64,000 nucleotides of DNA, taken from positions 868,001 to 932,000 of the forward strand of contig NZ_QMBN01000001.1 of assembly GCF_003289625.1 (NCBI RefSeq), read 5' to 3'. Below are positions 1 to 8,203 of this stretch, piece after piece. Position numbers and translations under genes: made by a program. Each line of letters begins with the position of its first letter. Position 1 is the stretch's first letter. A model generated the notes under the pieces. It did no database searches. It worked only from the letters and a program-made list of their open reading frames with translations, and had not been told where the DNA came from. This stretch comes from Microbacterium sp. SMR1 (GTDB taxonomy: Bacteria > Actinomycetota > Actinomycetes > Actinomycetales > Microbacteriaceae).

Positions 1-172
1 GCGTCTGCAGGCGCGGGCACGCGGCGAGGCACCCGAACGCGACGAGATGGACGACGCGCTGGACGCGCTGCTGGCCTCCGCGGCCGAGGGCGACGATTCG
101 ACGCACGAAGCCCCGGAAGAGGATCGGACGCGGCGGGACGACGACGGACCCGGCGGGCCTTCGCCCGTCTGA
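1..172 (+). CDS. C-terminal fragment of an unidentified protein
   Basis: An open frame enters from the left edge and stops at a TGA at 170-172, giving about 56 residues. The visible part is very acidic and polar, with an EMDDALDALLA helix followed by a disordered Asp/Arg/Gly/Pro tail. No catalytic motif is visible. In actinobacteria the gene beside the UvrD2/ThiF-like block is often a zinc-dependent metalloprotease, and an Asp-Glu-rich tail of this kind would fit that family. That is inference from context, and the fragment alone cannot decide it. Confidence 0.55.
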   Translation, partial: RLQARARGEAPERDEMDDALDALLASAAEGDDSTHEAPEEDRTRRDDDGPGGPSPV

Positions 173-271
173 GCGGCCGCGTCTCCTCCCCACTGCTTCT
201 TCGTCAGTCCGACGCGACGCTTCCTGTGGAGACCGCCCTCCGGGACCAGGGCCCGAGCCGAGAATCGAGGC

Positions 272-1111
272 ATGATCCGTCTCGCGCCCTCCGCTGCGCC
301 GCTGTGGCGCTCCCCCACCGCCGTGCAGCTCGGCCACGAGCCGGGAAGCATCGTGCTGGAGCCGGTCGAATCGTGGCACGAGCGCCTGCTGCACGCGCTG
401 GTGGCCGGCATCCCCGACGAGCTCTTCGACACGATCGCTCGAGAAGGCGGCGCGAACCCGGCTCAGATCGAACTCCTGCGCGAGTCGCTGGGTCCCGTGC
501 TGGTTCGGCCCCGGCCCCCCGTGTCCGTCACCGTGTCCTTCGGCGACGAGGTCGCGGCCGCAGATCGGGCCGCGGTGGACCAAGCGTTCGCGGCGGCCGG
601 TGCACGGCTGCGGGCGTCAGCGAACCCGGACTCCACCGGTGTCGTCATCCTCGTCGCCTCCCGGCTGGTCGAGCCACGCCGGGCCGCATCCCTCGTGGCC
701 CGCGACATCCCGCATCTCGCCCTCGAGCTCGCCGGCGACCAGGTCACCGTGGGGCCGCTCGTCGTTCCCGGTCGCACCGGATGTCTGGCGTGCCTTCACG
801 AACACCGTCGCGCTCAGGATGCCGCGTGGCCGGTGCTTGCCGCGCAACTGCTCGCCCGGCCCTGTTCTCCGACCGAGCCCGCCGCCATCGCCGCGGCATG
901 CGCCACGGCGATGCGTCTGATCAGCGCGCCGGTGACGGAGCGGACCCGCTCGCTGACCGTCCTGGCGTCGACCGCCGAGGCGGCGTGGAGCGACCACGAA
1001 CCTCATCCAGCGTGCTGGTGCCGATCTCCCGGACGAAGCGCGACACCTGGCGTTCATACCGTCCCGACGCCCGGGCCCACGACATCGTCAGCGTGCGCGC
1101 TGCCCGCGTGA
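272..1111 (+). CDS. ThiF/TOMM-cyclodehydratase-like zinc-site protein
   Basis: A 279-residue protein with the GRTGCLACLHEHR...AAWPVLAAQL segment typical of the ThiF-like half of TOMM leader-binding or cyclodehydratase proteins. Cys171 and Cys174 (CxxC) and Cys248 and Cys250 (CxC in HPACWC) form a plausible tetrathiolate zinc site. There is no GxGxxG nucleotide loop, so adenylating activity is unlikely. Relatives normally stop just after the second Cys pair. Here the frame runs about 29 residues further, antisense to the conserved end of uvrD2 (191-bp overlap), and that tail looks meaningless. No TOMM precursor, YcaO protein or dehydrogenase is nearby, so a peptide-modifying role is not supported. 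A GAGAAT hexamer lies 6 nt before the ATG. Confidence 0.75.
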   Translation: MIRLAPSAAPLWRSPTAVQLGHEPGSIVLEPVESWHERLLHALVAGIPDELFDTIAREGGANPAQIELLRESLGPVLVRPRPPVSVTVSFGDEVAAADRAAVDQAFAAAGARLRASANPDSTGVVILVASRLVEPRRAASLVARDIPHLALELAGDQVTVGPLVVPGRTGCLACLHEHRRAQDAAWPVLAAQLLARPCSPTEPAAIAAACATAMRLISAPVTERTRSLTVLASTAEAAWSDHEPHPACWCRSPGRSATPGVHTVPTPGPTTSSACALPA

Positions 1112-2675
1112 CCCCCACGTAGGTCAGGCGCCGTTCCTCGTCGATCTGCTCGAAGGTCGTGGCGTAAGCGATGGGCAGCAGTCCCTCCGCGAGGCCGACG
1201 AGGTGAACGTGGTCCCACTCCAGCCCCTTTGCGGCGTGCAGCGTCGACAGCGTCACCGTGCGGGTCGGGATCTCGTGCTGGTCCTTCGCACGCACCTGGA
1301 GCTCGTCGGTGAAGGCCCGCATCGTGGTGCCCGCCGGCGCTTCTTCGGCGAGACGGAGCAGCGCCGCGCGCGCCTCCCAGGCATCACGGAGCGGCCCGCC
1401 CGCCGGCGGCGGCTCGTCTGTCAGCCCGAGCGAACGCAGGATCGAGCGGACGTCGGCGACGAGGTCGCCCGACGACGGGGCGACCGACGCACCCCGCAGC
1501 GCCATGACGGCCTGACGCACCTCGGGGATGTCGAAGAAGCGCTTCCCTCCGAGCACCGCCGCGGCGATGCCACGCCTAGCCAGGGCCGCCAGGAGTGGTG
1601 CGGATTGCGCGTTGACGCGGTACAGGACGGCGACGTCGCGCGGATCGATGCCCCGAGCGATCTGGTCGGCGACTGCTTCCGCCACGCCGTCGGCTTCCGC
1701 GCTGTCGTCGGCGAACGCACGGATCGTCGGGCGGGGATGGTCGGGTGTCGCCCGATTCGCGGTGAGCTCGAGCGCGCCGGGACGACCCCGCATGAGCGAG
1801 TTCGCCACGGCGACGACGCCGGCCTCTGATCGATAGTTCCGCTCGAGTCGCAGCACGCGCGCATCGGGATGGCGCACCCCGAAGTCCAGCAGATACGACG
1901 GGTCGGCGCCGGCGAAGGAGTAGATCGTCTGGCTCGCGTCGCCCACGACACAGAGATCGCGGCGCTCACCGAGCCAGAGCTCGAGCAGCCGGTGCTGGAC
2001 GGGTGAGACGTCCTGGAACTCATCGACCGTGAAATGCCGGTACTGTTCGCGAACCTCAGCGGCGACACGCGGCTCGGCTTCGAGCATTCCCGCGCAGGCG
2101 AGGAGGACGTCTTCGAAGTCGAGCTGCCGGCGCTCGTCCTTGAGCTGCTCGTAAGCGCGCTGCAGCGCGACGACGGCGTCCAGCGAGAGAGACCCCACCG
2201 GCTCGGGACGATCGAGCGCATAGCGTTCGATAGAGCGCATCGTGATCTTCCGCCACTCGATGCGTGTCGCGACATCGCGAAGCACCGCCGGGTCCGGATC
2301 GACGCCGATGGTGTCGGCAGCCTGAGCGAGCAGCCGTACCTTGCTGCCGAGGATCGTGGGGGCCGCGTCACCGGCGAGCTGCGGCCAGAAGTAGTTCAGC
2401 TGCGCGAGGGCGGCGGCGTGGAAGGTTCGGGCGGCCACGCCTCCGACGCCGAGCGCCCGGAGGCGGCCCCGCATCTCGCCCGCGGCCTTGGCGGTGAACG
2501 TCACCGCCATCACCCGGCTCGGCGAGTACGCCCCGGTCTCGACGCCATGGGCTATCCGGTGCGTGATGACCCGGGTCTTGCCCGACCCGGCGCCCGCGAG
2601 GACGCAGACGGGGCCGCGCAACGCCGAGGCGGCCTCGCGCTGCTGTTCGTCGAGGCCGGCGAGCGAGTCGCTCAC
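921..2675 (-). CDS. uvrD2: UvrD2-type superfamily 1 DNA helicase
   Basis: ATP-dependent 3'-5' DNA helicase of the UvrD/Rep family, 584 residues. Walker A GAGSGKT is at residues 28-34, Walker B DEFQD at about 218-222, then GDASQTIYSFAGAD, HAAKGLEWDHVH and the motif VI segment VGVTRAAR near the C-terminus. I chose the GTG at 2673-2675: it overlaps the nudC stop as GTGA and starts directly before the conserved SLAGLDEQQ segment, whereas the longer frame reads through nudC. Mycobacterial UvrD2 carries a C-terminal HRDC domain; none is present here. The last 20 or so residues are Ser/Pro/Arg-rich and antisense to the ThiF-like gene, so the 3' end appears altered. It forms an operon with nudC. Confidence 0.93.
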   Translation of the reverse strand: MSDSLAGLDEQQREAASALRGPVCVLAGAGSGKTRVITHRIAHGVETGAYSPSRVMAVTFTAKAAGEMRGRLRALGVGGVAARTFHAAALAQLNYFWPQLAGDAAPTILGSKVRLLAQAADTIGVDPDPAVLRDVATRIEWRKITMRSIERYALDRPEPVGSLSLDAVVALQRAYEQLKDERRQLDFEDVLLACAGMLEAEPRVAAEVREQYRHFTVDEFQDVSPVQHRLLELWLGERRDLCVVGDASQTIYSFAGADPSYLLDFGVRHPDARVLRLERNYRSEAGVVAVANSLMRGRPGALELTANRATPDHPRPTIRAFADDSAEADGVAEAVADQIARGIDPRDVAVLYRVNAQSAPLLAALARRGIAAAVLGGKRFFDIPEVRQAVMALRGASVAPSSGDLVADVRSILRSLGLTDEPPPAGGPLRDAWEARAALLRLAEEAPAGTTMRAFTDELQVRAKDQHEIPTRTVTLSTLHAAKGLEWDHVHLVGLAEGLLPIAYATTFEQIDEERRLTYVGVTRAARTLTMSWARASGRYERQVSRFVREIGTSTLDEVRGRSTPPRRSTPGRSASGSAPSPAR

Positions 2676-3574
2676 GCCGGGTCCCCGCACCAGTCCGCGA
2701 TGAGCCGACGGGCGATCGAGGCGGTGCCGGGAAGATTCACCGGCCCGGCGCCGGCGAGCGAACTGCGGATCTCCTCGCGGTCGAACCATCGCACGGCGAC
2801 GATCTCCTCGCCGTCCGGCCGGGCCGCCGGCGCATCTGCTGCTACGGCGTGGAACCCGAGCATCAGCGAGCGCGGATAAGGCCACGCCTGCGAGCCTCGA
2901 TAGACGAGATCGTCGACGACCACGCCCGCTTCTTCGGCCACCTCGCGGCGGATGGCGGTCTCGAGTGACTCACCCGCTTCAACGAACCCTGCGAAGGTGG
3001 AGAACCGGTTGTCCACGGCCCAGGCCGCGTTCTGCCCGAGCAGCAGTCGCTCGTCGCGAACGTCGCGAACCGCGACGATCACCGCGGGATCCGTCCGTGG
3101 GAACTGTTCACGACCGCACCCGCTGCACGCGCGGGACCACCCCGCCGACCGCAGCCGTGCGGGGGAACCGCAGCGCGGGCAGAACCGGAAATCCGAGAAC
3201 CAGCGTCCGAGGGCCACAGCAGTCACGAACGCACCCGCGTCCTCGTCGACCAGGTCGCCCCCCGACATCCGCAGCGACGCCCACGCGCCCGCGTCATCGC
3301 CGTCGACCGGCGACGCGACAGCCGCGACGAGCCGCGCCGAACCGTCGACGGCACGTCCGAGGAAGCCCCATTCGATGGCGTCCCCGGCCTCTTCGACGGC
3401 CGCGGGCTCGTCCCAGACGAGTCGGTTCCCCCGAACACGGGCACGGTCACCGTGTATCTGCACGACGCGGGTCGCCGGGTCGGCACGAAGACGATCGATG
3501 AGCGCCTCATCGGAGCGTTCTTCCGGTGACGGTTCGAAGACGGACCGGGCCAGCGCCGGCGGCTGCATTCGCAT
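2672..3574 (-). CDS. nudC: NAD(+) diphosphatase NudC
   Basis: Hydrolyses NAD(H) to NMN(H) and AMP; family members also remove NAD caps from RNA 5' ends. The protein has 300 residues. A zinc ribbon uses Cys132, Cys135, Cys150 and Cys153. The Nudix box spans about 196-218 (G-x5-E-x7-REVAEEAG intact), and the NudC-specific SQAWPYPRS array, which sets NADH specificity, starts at 228. Start options are the ATG at 3574 or a second ATG two codons later; a purine-rich GAGAGAGG stretch precedes them. It is divergent from the pseudokinase gene and coupled to uvrD2 by a 4-bp overlap. Confidence 0.95.
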   Translation of the reverse strand: MRMQPPALARSVFEPSPEERSDEALIDRLRADPATRVVQIHGDRARVRGNRLVWDEPAAVEEAGDAIEWGFLGRAVDGSARLVAAVASPVDGDDAGAWASLRMSGGDLVDEDAGAFVTAVALGRWFSDFRFCPRCGSPARLRSAGWSRACSGCGREQFPRTDPAVIVAVRDVRDERLLLGQNAAWAVDNRFSTFAGFVEAGESLETAIRREVAEEAGVVVDDLVYRGSQAWPYPRSLMLGFHAVAADAPAARPDGEEIVAVRWFDREEIRSSLAGAGPVNLPGTASIARRLIADWCGDPA

Positions 3575-3627
3575 CTCGGGGACCTCTCTCGCGGGCGTGG
3601 CGCGTCGGCCTGCGCGGCCGCCCGACC

Positions 3628-3633
3628 TACCCT
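3628..3633 (+). promoter_or_regulatory. -10 hexamer TACCCT, leaderless type
   Basis: TACCCT lies exactly 6 nt before the ATG at 3640, so the transcript would begin at or next to the start codon. No Shine-Dalgarno sequence is present. The same arrangement recurs across the window. Inferred from spacing only. Confidence 0.5.
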
Positions 3634-3639
3634 GATGGC

Positions 3640-4911
3640 ATGGCTCGCTCTCCCTTCACTCTAGCCGCGTCCGTCAGTTCGGCTCTCCCCGGGGCTGCCG
3701 TCGTGAATGCCGCGGAGCTCACCGAGCGCGCCGAGGGCCGATACGACAGCGCCCTGGTGACCCTCGAGGACGGCCGGAGAGTCGTCGTGCGCGTGCCGGT
3801 CGACGTCGACGCCGACCTCGAACTCGTCGCCGACACCCGCGCGCTGCGCGCCCTGACGCCGGGTGTGCGCGGCCTGCTTCCCTTCGAAGCCCCCGCGGTT
3901 CTCGGCACAGCCCGGATGGGCGGGTTCACCGCGGTCGTGCAGGATTACGTCCCCGGCTACCGTGTCGAAGCGGGCCACATTCCGCCGGGCCGCGGCGCGG
4001 CCTGGTCGCTCGGCTCGGCCATAGCGCGCGTCCACGCCCTCCCCCACGCGGTCGCGCGCGACGCCGGCCTGCGTATCCGCACGAGCGCCGACGTGCGCCA
4101 AGACGCCGAACGTCTGCTCGACCGCGCCGAGGCCACCGGCTCGCTGCCTTTCGGTCTCCTCCGACGCTGGAGCACGGCACTCGGCGAGGACCGTCTCTGG
4201 CGCTTCGAGGCGACGGTCACGCTGGGCGGGGTCGACCCGGGCCGCTTCGTCCTGAGTGACACCGCCGCCGGCCCCACTGTCACGGGTCTTCTCGCCTGGC
4301 ACGGTCTCGGCGTCGGCGACCCTGCCGAGGACCTCCGCTGGCTCGCTTCGGCTCCGGATGCCCGCGACGACGTGCTCGCCGCCTACGCCGAAGCCGCGCA
4401 CCACACGCCCGACGCCGCTCTCGCCGCGCGCTCGCGTCTGTACGCGGAGCTCGAGTTCGCGCGGTGGCTCGCACACGGCCACGAGACCGGTGCCGCCCGG
4501 GTCGTGGAGGATGCCGTCGCGCTGCTGAACGCGCTCGACGAGGGCGTGCGCGACGAGCCTCTCCTGCCGGAGGACTACAGCACCGTCGACGACGCGCTCG
4601 AGCTGCTCGGCCGCACGCCGGCTGCGGTGGCTGCCGGCGACACCTCCATGCAGACCGACACCTACGACCCGGCACTTCTGGCGGCGTACCTTGCCGACCA
4701 GGACACCGCTGAGCAGGCCGACATCGAAACGGTTCCGATCGACCTGTCCGACTGGACGCCCGACGGCGCCTCGAGCGACCGGCGCGGGGACACCGGCGCC
4801 GCACCGGCCGTCACGCCGACCTCTGCGAGAGGACAGCAGGAGGACGGCGACGATCCCGACCACGCGGAAGCCGCGCGCAACGCGTTGCGGCGCTGGTCCA
4901 CCGCCGACTGA
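3640..4911 (+). CDS. APH/maltokinase-fold protein, probable pseudokinase
   Basis: A 423-residue protein of the aminoglycoside-phosphotransferase fold, as encoded between nudC and the helicases in related actinobacteria. The family catalytic loop HGDLHPGN corresponds here to LGGVDPGRF (about 193-201), so the catalytic Asp, the first His and the metal-binding Asn are all replaced. The DFG-equivalent IDW reads LAW (about 217), while the structural GDPAEDLRWL segment is kept. The C-terminal 100 residues are acidic and probably disordered. I infer a non-catalytic scaffold or nucleotide sensor rather than an active kinase. The ATG at 3640 was chosen because conserved sequence begins there. It converges with adnB with a 10-bp gap. 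Confidence 0.8.
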   Translation: MARSPFTLAASVSSALPGAAVVNAAELTERAEGRYDSALVTLEDGRRVVVRVPVDVDADLELVADTRALRALTPGVRGLLPFEAPAVLGTARMGGFTAVVQDYVPGYRVEAGHIPPGRGAAWSLGSAIARVHALPHAVARDAGLRIRTSADVRQDAERLLDRAEATGSLPFGLLRRWSTALGEDRLWRFEATVTLGGVDPGRFVLSDTAAGPTVTGLLAWHGLGVGDPAEDLRWLASAPDARDDVLAAYAEAAHHTPDAALAARSRLYAELEFARWLAHGHETGAARVVEDAVALLNALDEGVRDEPLLPEDYSTVDDALELLGRTPAAVAAGDTSMQTDTYDPALLAAYLADQDTAEQADIETVPIDLSDWTPDGASSDRRGDTGAAPAVTPTSARGQQEDGDDPDHAEAARNALRRWSTAD

Positions 4912-4921
4912 CGAGTCGCGC

Positions 4922-7900
4922 TCAGCCCCGCAGGACGAGGTCGTCGGCCACGTAGAACAGCGCGACATCGATCTCGGATTCGGGGATGCCGTGGCGGATC
5001 GAGTACGCCCGGCGATAGAGCTCGAGCTGAAGCATCCGCTCGGACCGCTCCGCCGGTGTTCGCGGCGGTCGCCCCGTCTTCCAGTCGACGATCTCGATGC
5101 GCCCATCTCGGTCGCCACGGCGGTAGACCGCGTCGAGCTTGCAGATGATGACGTGCGGGCGGCCGTCACCCAGCATCCGGTCGTCGGCGAAGTCGATCTC
5201 GGTCTCGACCTCGATCGGCTGCAGCTCGGCCCATTCGGAGCGCAGGAAGTTCTCCTGCAGACGGCTCAGATCGTCGTCCGCGCCACCGCCCGAGTCATCG
5301 GCGGGGTCATCGACCTCCCACAGCGGCGCATCGGGTTGCGGCCCCCGTGCGGTGAGACCGGACCGCTGCTCGACCCAAGCGTGGAAGCGGGTACCCAGCC
5401 GCGTCTCACGGTATGGACGCTCCGGCATCGGCCGCAGAGTCGCCTCCACGGCGGAGTCGTAATCGGCGGCGAAGTCTTTGAAGCGCGACGCGGGGATGCG
5501 GGTGGGGGCGACCCGTCGGACGCCTCCGGCCCTCTCCTCACGTTCCGCCAGCAAGAGGGCGAGGTCGCGCTCGGGCTGATCCCGCCCGCCCGCGTCGCAG
5601 GCGTCGCGCACACGCTGCGCAGCCGCTTCGACCCGCGCGCGCCGCGCGCCCAGGGGATCCAGCGGCCACTGCATCGTCTGACGACGATCGAGGTAGGGGT
5701 TCTCCCCCGGTTCGGCATCGGCGAGGTCGTGTTCGAGCGCGGTCGCGATCTCGCGCAGGAACGGGCTCGGACCGCGGGGGTTGCGAGTGCCCGACCACGG
5801 TGACCCACTGAGCAGAAGCGCGTCGCGAGCGCGGGTCACGGCGACATATGCCAGACGACGCTCCTCTTCGCGCTGACGATCGGCGTTGTCTTCGGCGAAT
5901 CTCGCGAGCGCCGCCTTGAGGTCCTGCTGGCTCGGCGCCACGTGCGCCTCCCACCCGAGGTCGGGCAGCCAGCGCGCATCACCCCGGAAGGCGTACGGCA
6001 AGACCCCGAATCCGAGCCACCCTTGCTTGTCGCGCGGCCGAGCGGGGAGTTCGTCGGCGACGACCCGGCCGACGGCGACAGCATCCCACTCCAAACCCTT
6101 CGATCCGTGGATCGTGAGGATCTGCACGACGTCATCCTCAGGGGGCTCTGTGCGGGGGGCGAACTCGTCCTGCCGCTCGGCGTGGTCGAGCCAGGCGAGC
6201 AGGCTCGGCAGCGATCCCGACTCATCGGTCGCGAGGAAACCCTGCAGCTCGTCGACGAAGGCACGCAGCTGATCGGAGGCGACCCGAGCGGGGCCCCGGC
6301 TCTCGTTAGCGGCGAGTTCGACGTCGAGGCGCAGTTCCGCCTCGATCAGTCGCACGAGTTCCGGGATGGGCATCGACGACGCGCGCCGCAGCCCGGCGAA
6401 CGTGGCCGCCGCCTCGCGGAGACGCTCACGGCCGGGTGCGCTGAAGTCAGCCAGCCAACCGTGATCGGGGCCGACGCGCACGAAGAAGTCGAGCGCGTCG
6501 ATCAGCGACGCGTTCTCTTCCGTCGTGTGCTCAGTAGCCAGCGGCTGCAACCCGACGTCGGAACGCGCGAGTCGGCGCCCGAGCTCAGCGAGCGAACGCA
6601 GGTCGCGAAGACCGATCGACCAGCGCGGCCCGCCGAGCAGTCGGAGCAATGCCGACCCTGCCGTCGGATCGCTGATGACACGCAGGGCCGAGACGACGTC
6701 GACGACCTCGGGGGTGCTCAGCAGCCCGCCCAGTCCCAGGATGCGGTGCGGGATGCCGCGCCGCGCGAGGGCGTCGGCGAAGCGCACCATGTGCTTCTTG
6801 CTGCGCAGCAGGATCGCCGCGCTCGTGGGAAGACCGCGCCGCTGCCGGTCCGCTCTCACTTCCTCGAACCATGCCGCGACGCGCTCGGTCTCGGCGTCGA
6901 GATCGGTCTCGAAGACGATGTCGACCCCGCCTGCGGGAGCATTCGGCCGCGGCCGCAGCCGGTCGACCGGCACCGGCGATCGCTGGGCGAGGGGGGCGAG
7001 CACGGCGTTGGCGGCATCCAGGATGCGCTCGCTGTTCCGCCAGCTCGTCGCGAGCGAGTACCTGCCCGAGCCGCCGTCGGGCGCGAAGGCGGCCGCGAAG
7101 TCGCCCAGGTTCCCGGCGCTCGCGCCACGCCAGCCGTAGATCGACTGGTGCGGGTCGCCGACCGCCATCACCGACGTACCGGCGAACACGGCGCTCAACA
7201 GCTCGGTCTGGACGACGGAAGTGTCCTGATACTCGTCGAGGAGGACGACGGGATACCGCGCGCGGAGGTCTGCGGAGACCGTGGCGTGGGCGCGGACGAT
7301 CGTCAGCGCCCCGGCCACCTGGTCGGAGAAGTCGATGACACCCGAGCGGAGCTTGCGACGCTGGTACTCCACCGCGAGGTCGGCGAGCAGCGGCAGGCCC
7401 GACACCTGCTCCGCCGCCCGCGCGACATCGGCGTAGACGGTCGTGCCGCTGCGGGTCGACGGGCGTTCCAGGACATCCTGGAACGCCGCCCCGAAACGCG
7501 CGAGCTCGTCGAAGTCGACGAGGTTGTCGACGCCGTCGCGCGCGATGCGGAGAGCCCCGTCGATGATGCTGCGAAGCGCGTTCTCCCGCGTCTCGAGACG
7601 CTCGTCATCCGACTCGAGCACGACGCGCCGCATCAGCAGCCACGCGGCGGATTCACTGAGCACAGCCGCCTCGGGGTCGCGCCCGATGCGCACCGCGTTC
7701 TCGCGCACGATGCCGTCGGCGAAGCTGTTGTAGGTCGACACCGTCGGGCGCTCGAGCAGCGAGTCCGTCGCGGGTCCGAGCGTGCGCGCACCGGTGTCGT
7801 CGACGAGGCGGCGCTGCGCGGCGTGACGTCGCGCGCCGCCCGGGTCGCCCGCTCGCTCGAGTTCGCCGAAGACGTCCAGTGCTCCTCGTCGGTGCAGTGC

Positions 7901-8203
7901 GTCGAGATGCGGCAGCAGGCCCGCGTCCTCGAACTCCGCGAGGCGATCGAGTCGCCGCCGGATGCGTTCGCTCAGCTCGCCTGCCGCCTTACGGGTGAAG
8001 GTGAGGCCGAGGATGCCGGAGCGCGGGACGTGTCCGTTCGCGACGAGCCACACGACGCGGCCCGCCATCGTCTCGGTCTTGCCGCTGCCGGCGCCGGCGA
8101 CGACGAGCGCCGGCGCGAGCGGCGCGGCGATCACCGCGCTCTGCTCCGGGGTCGGTGGGAACTGACCGAGGGCGGACGCCAGGGCTGCAGGCGAGACGAT
8201 CAT
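4922..8203 (-). CDS. adnB: AdnB-type helicase-nuclease subunit
   Basis: Large subunit of the AdnAB complex (M. tuberculosis Rv3201c equivalent), which resects DNA double-strand breaks in actinobacteria in place of RecBCD/AddAB. The protein has 1093 residues. Walker A GAGSGKT is at 37-43, DEYQDT near 322, GDPHQSIYGWRGAS just after, then TIHGSKGLEWDAV and VAVTRARDAL. A C-terminal RecB-like nuclease has LDAVYRR followed by IVDWKTG near 1037. Motor and nuclease motifs are intact, fitting AdnB as the main motor. The ATG at 8203 overlaps the adnA stop as ATGA; a longer frame to 8266 lies inside adnA and was rejected. Confidence 0.93.
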   Translation of the reverse strand: MIVSPAALASALGQFPPTPEQSAVIAAPLAPALVVAGAGSGKTETMAGRVVWLVANGHVPRSGILGLTFTRKAAGELSERIRRRLDRLAEFEDAGLLPHLDALHRRGALDVFGELERAGDPGGARRHAAQRRLVDDTGARTLGPATDSLLERPTVSTYNSFADGIVRENAVRIGRDPEAAVLSESAAWLLMRRVVLESDDERLETRENALRSIIDGALRIARDGVDNLVDFDELARFGAAFQDVLERPSTRSGTTVYADVARAAEQVSGLPLLADLAVEYQRRKLRSGVIDFSDQVAGALTIVRAHATVSADLRARYPVVLLDEYQDTSVVQTELLSAVFAGTSVMAVGDPHQSIYGWRGASAGNLGDFAAAFAPDGGSGRYSLATSWRNSERILDAANAVLAPLAQRSPVPVDRLRPRPNAPAGGVDIVFETDLDAETERVAAWFEEVRADRQRRGLPTSAAILLRSKKHMVRFADALARRGIPHRILGLGGLLSTPEVVDVVSALRVISDPTAGSALLRLLGGPRWSIGLRDLRSLAELGRRLARSDVGLQPLATEHTTEENASLIDALDFFVRVGPDHGWLADFSAPGRERLREAAATFAGLRRASSMPIPELVRLIEAELRLDVELAANESRGPARVASDQLRAFVDELQGFLATDESGSLPSLLAWLDHAERQDEFAPRTEPPEDDVVQILTIHGSKGLEWDAVAVGRVVADELPARPRDKQGWLGFGVLPYAFRGDARWLPDLGWEAHVAPSQQDLKAALARFAEDNADRQREEERRLAYVAVTRARDALLLSGSPWSGTRNPRGPSPFLREIATALEHDLADAEPGENPYLDRRQTMQWPLDPLGARRARVEAAAQRVRDACDAGGRDQPERDLALLLAEREERAGGVRRVAPTRIPASRFKDFAADYDSAVEATLRPMPERPYRETRLGTRFHAWVEQRSGLTARGPQPDAPLWEVDDPADDSGGGADDDLSRLQENFLRSEWAELQPIEVETEIDFADDRMLGDGRPHVIICKLDAVYRRGDRDGRIEIVDWKTGRPPRTPAERSERMLQLELYRRAYSIRHGIPESEIDVALFYVADDLVLRG

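Noticed and set aside
272..1111. A TOMM/RiPP biosynthetic cluster
   Set aside because: Only one ThiF-like protein is present. There is no precursor peptide, YcaO, dehydrogenase or exporter within reach, so a cluster is not supported.
3640..4911. An aminoglycoside or macrolide resistance phosphotransferase
   Set aside because: The fold resembles that family, but the catalytic Asp and metal ligands are missing and the gene sits in a core repair block.
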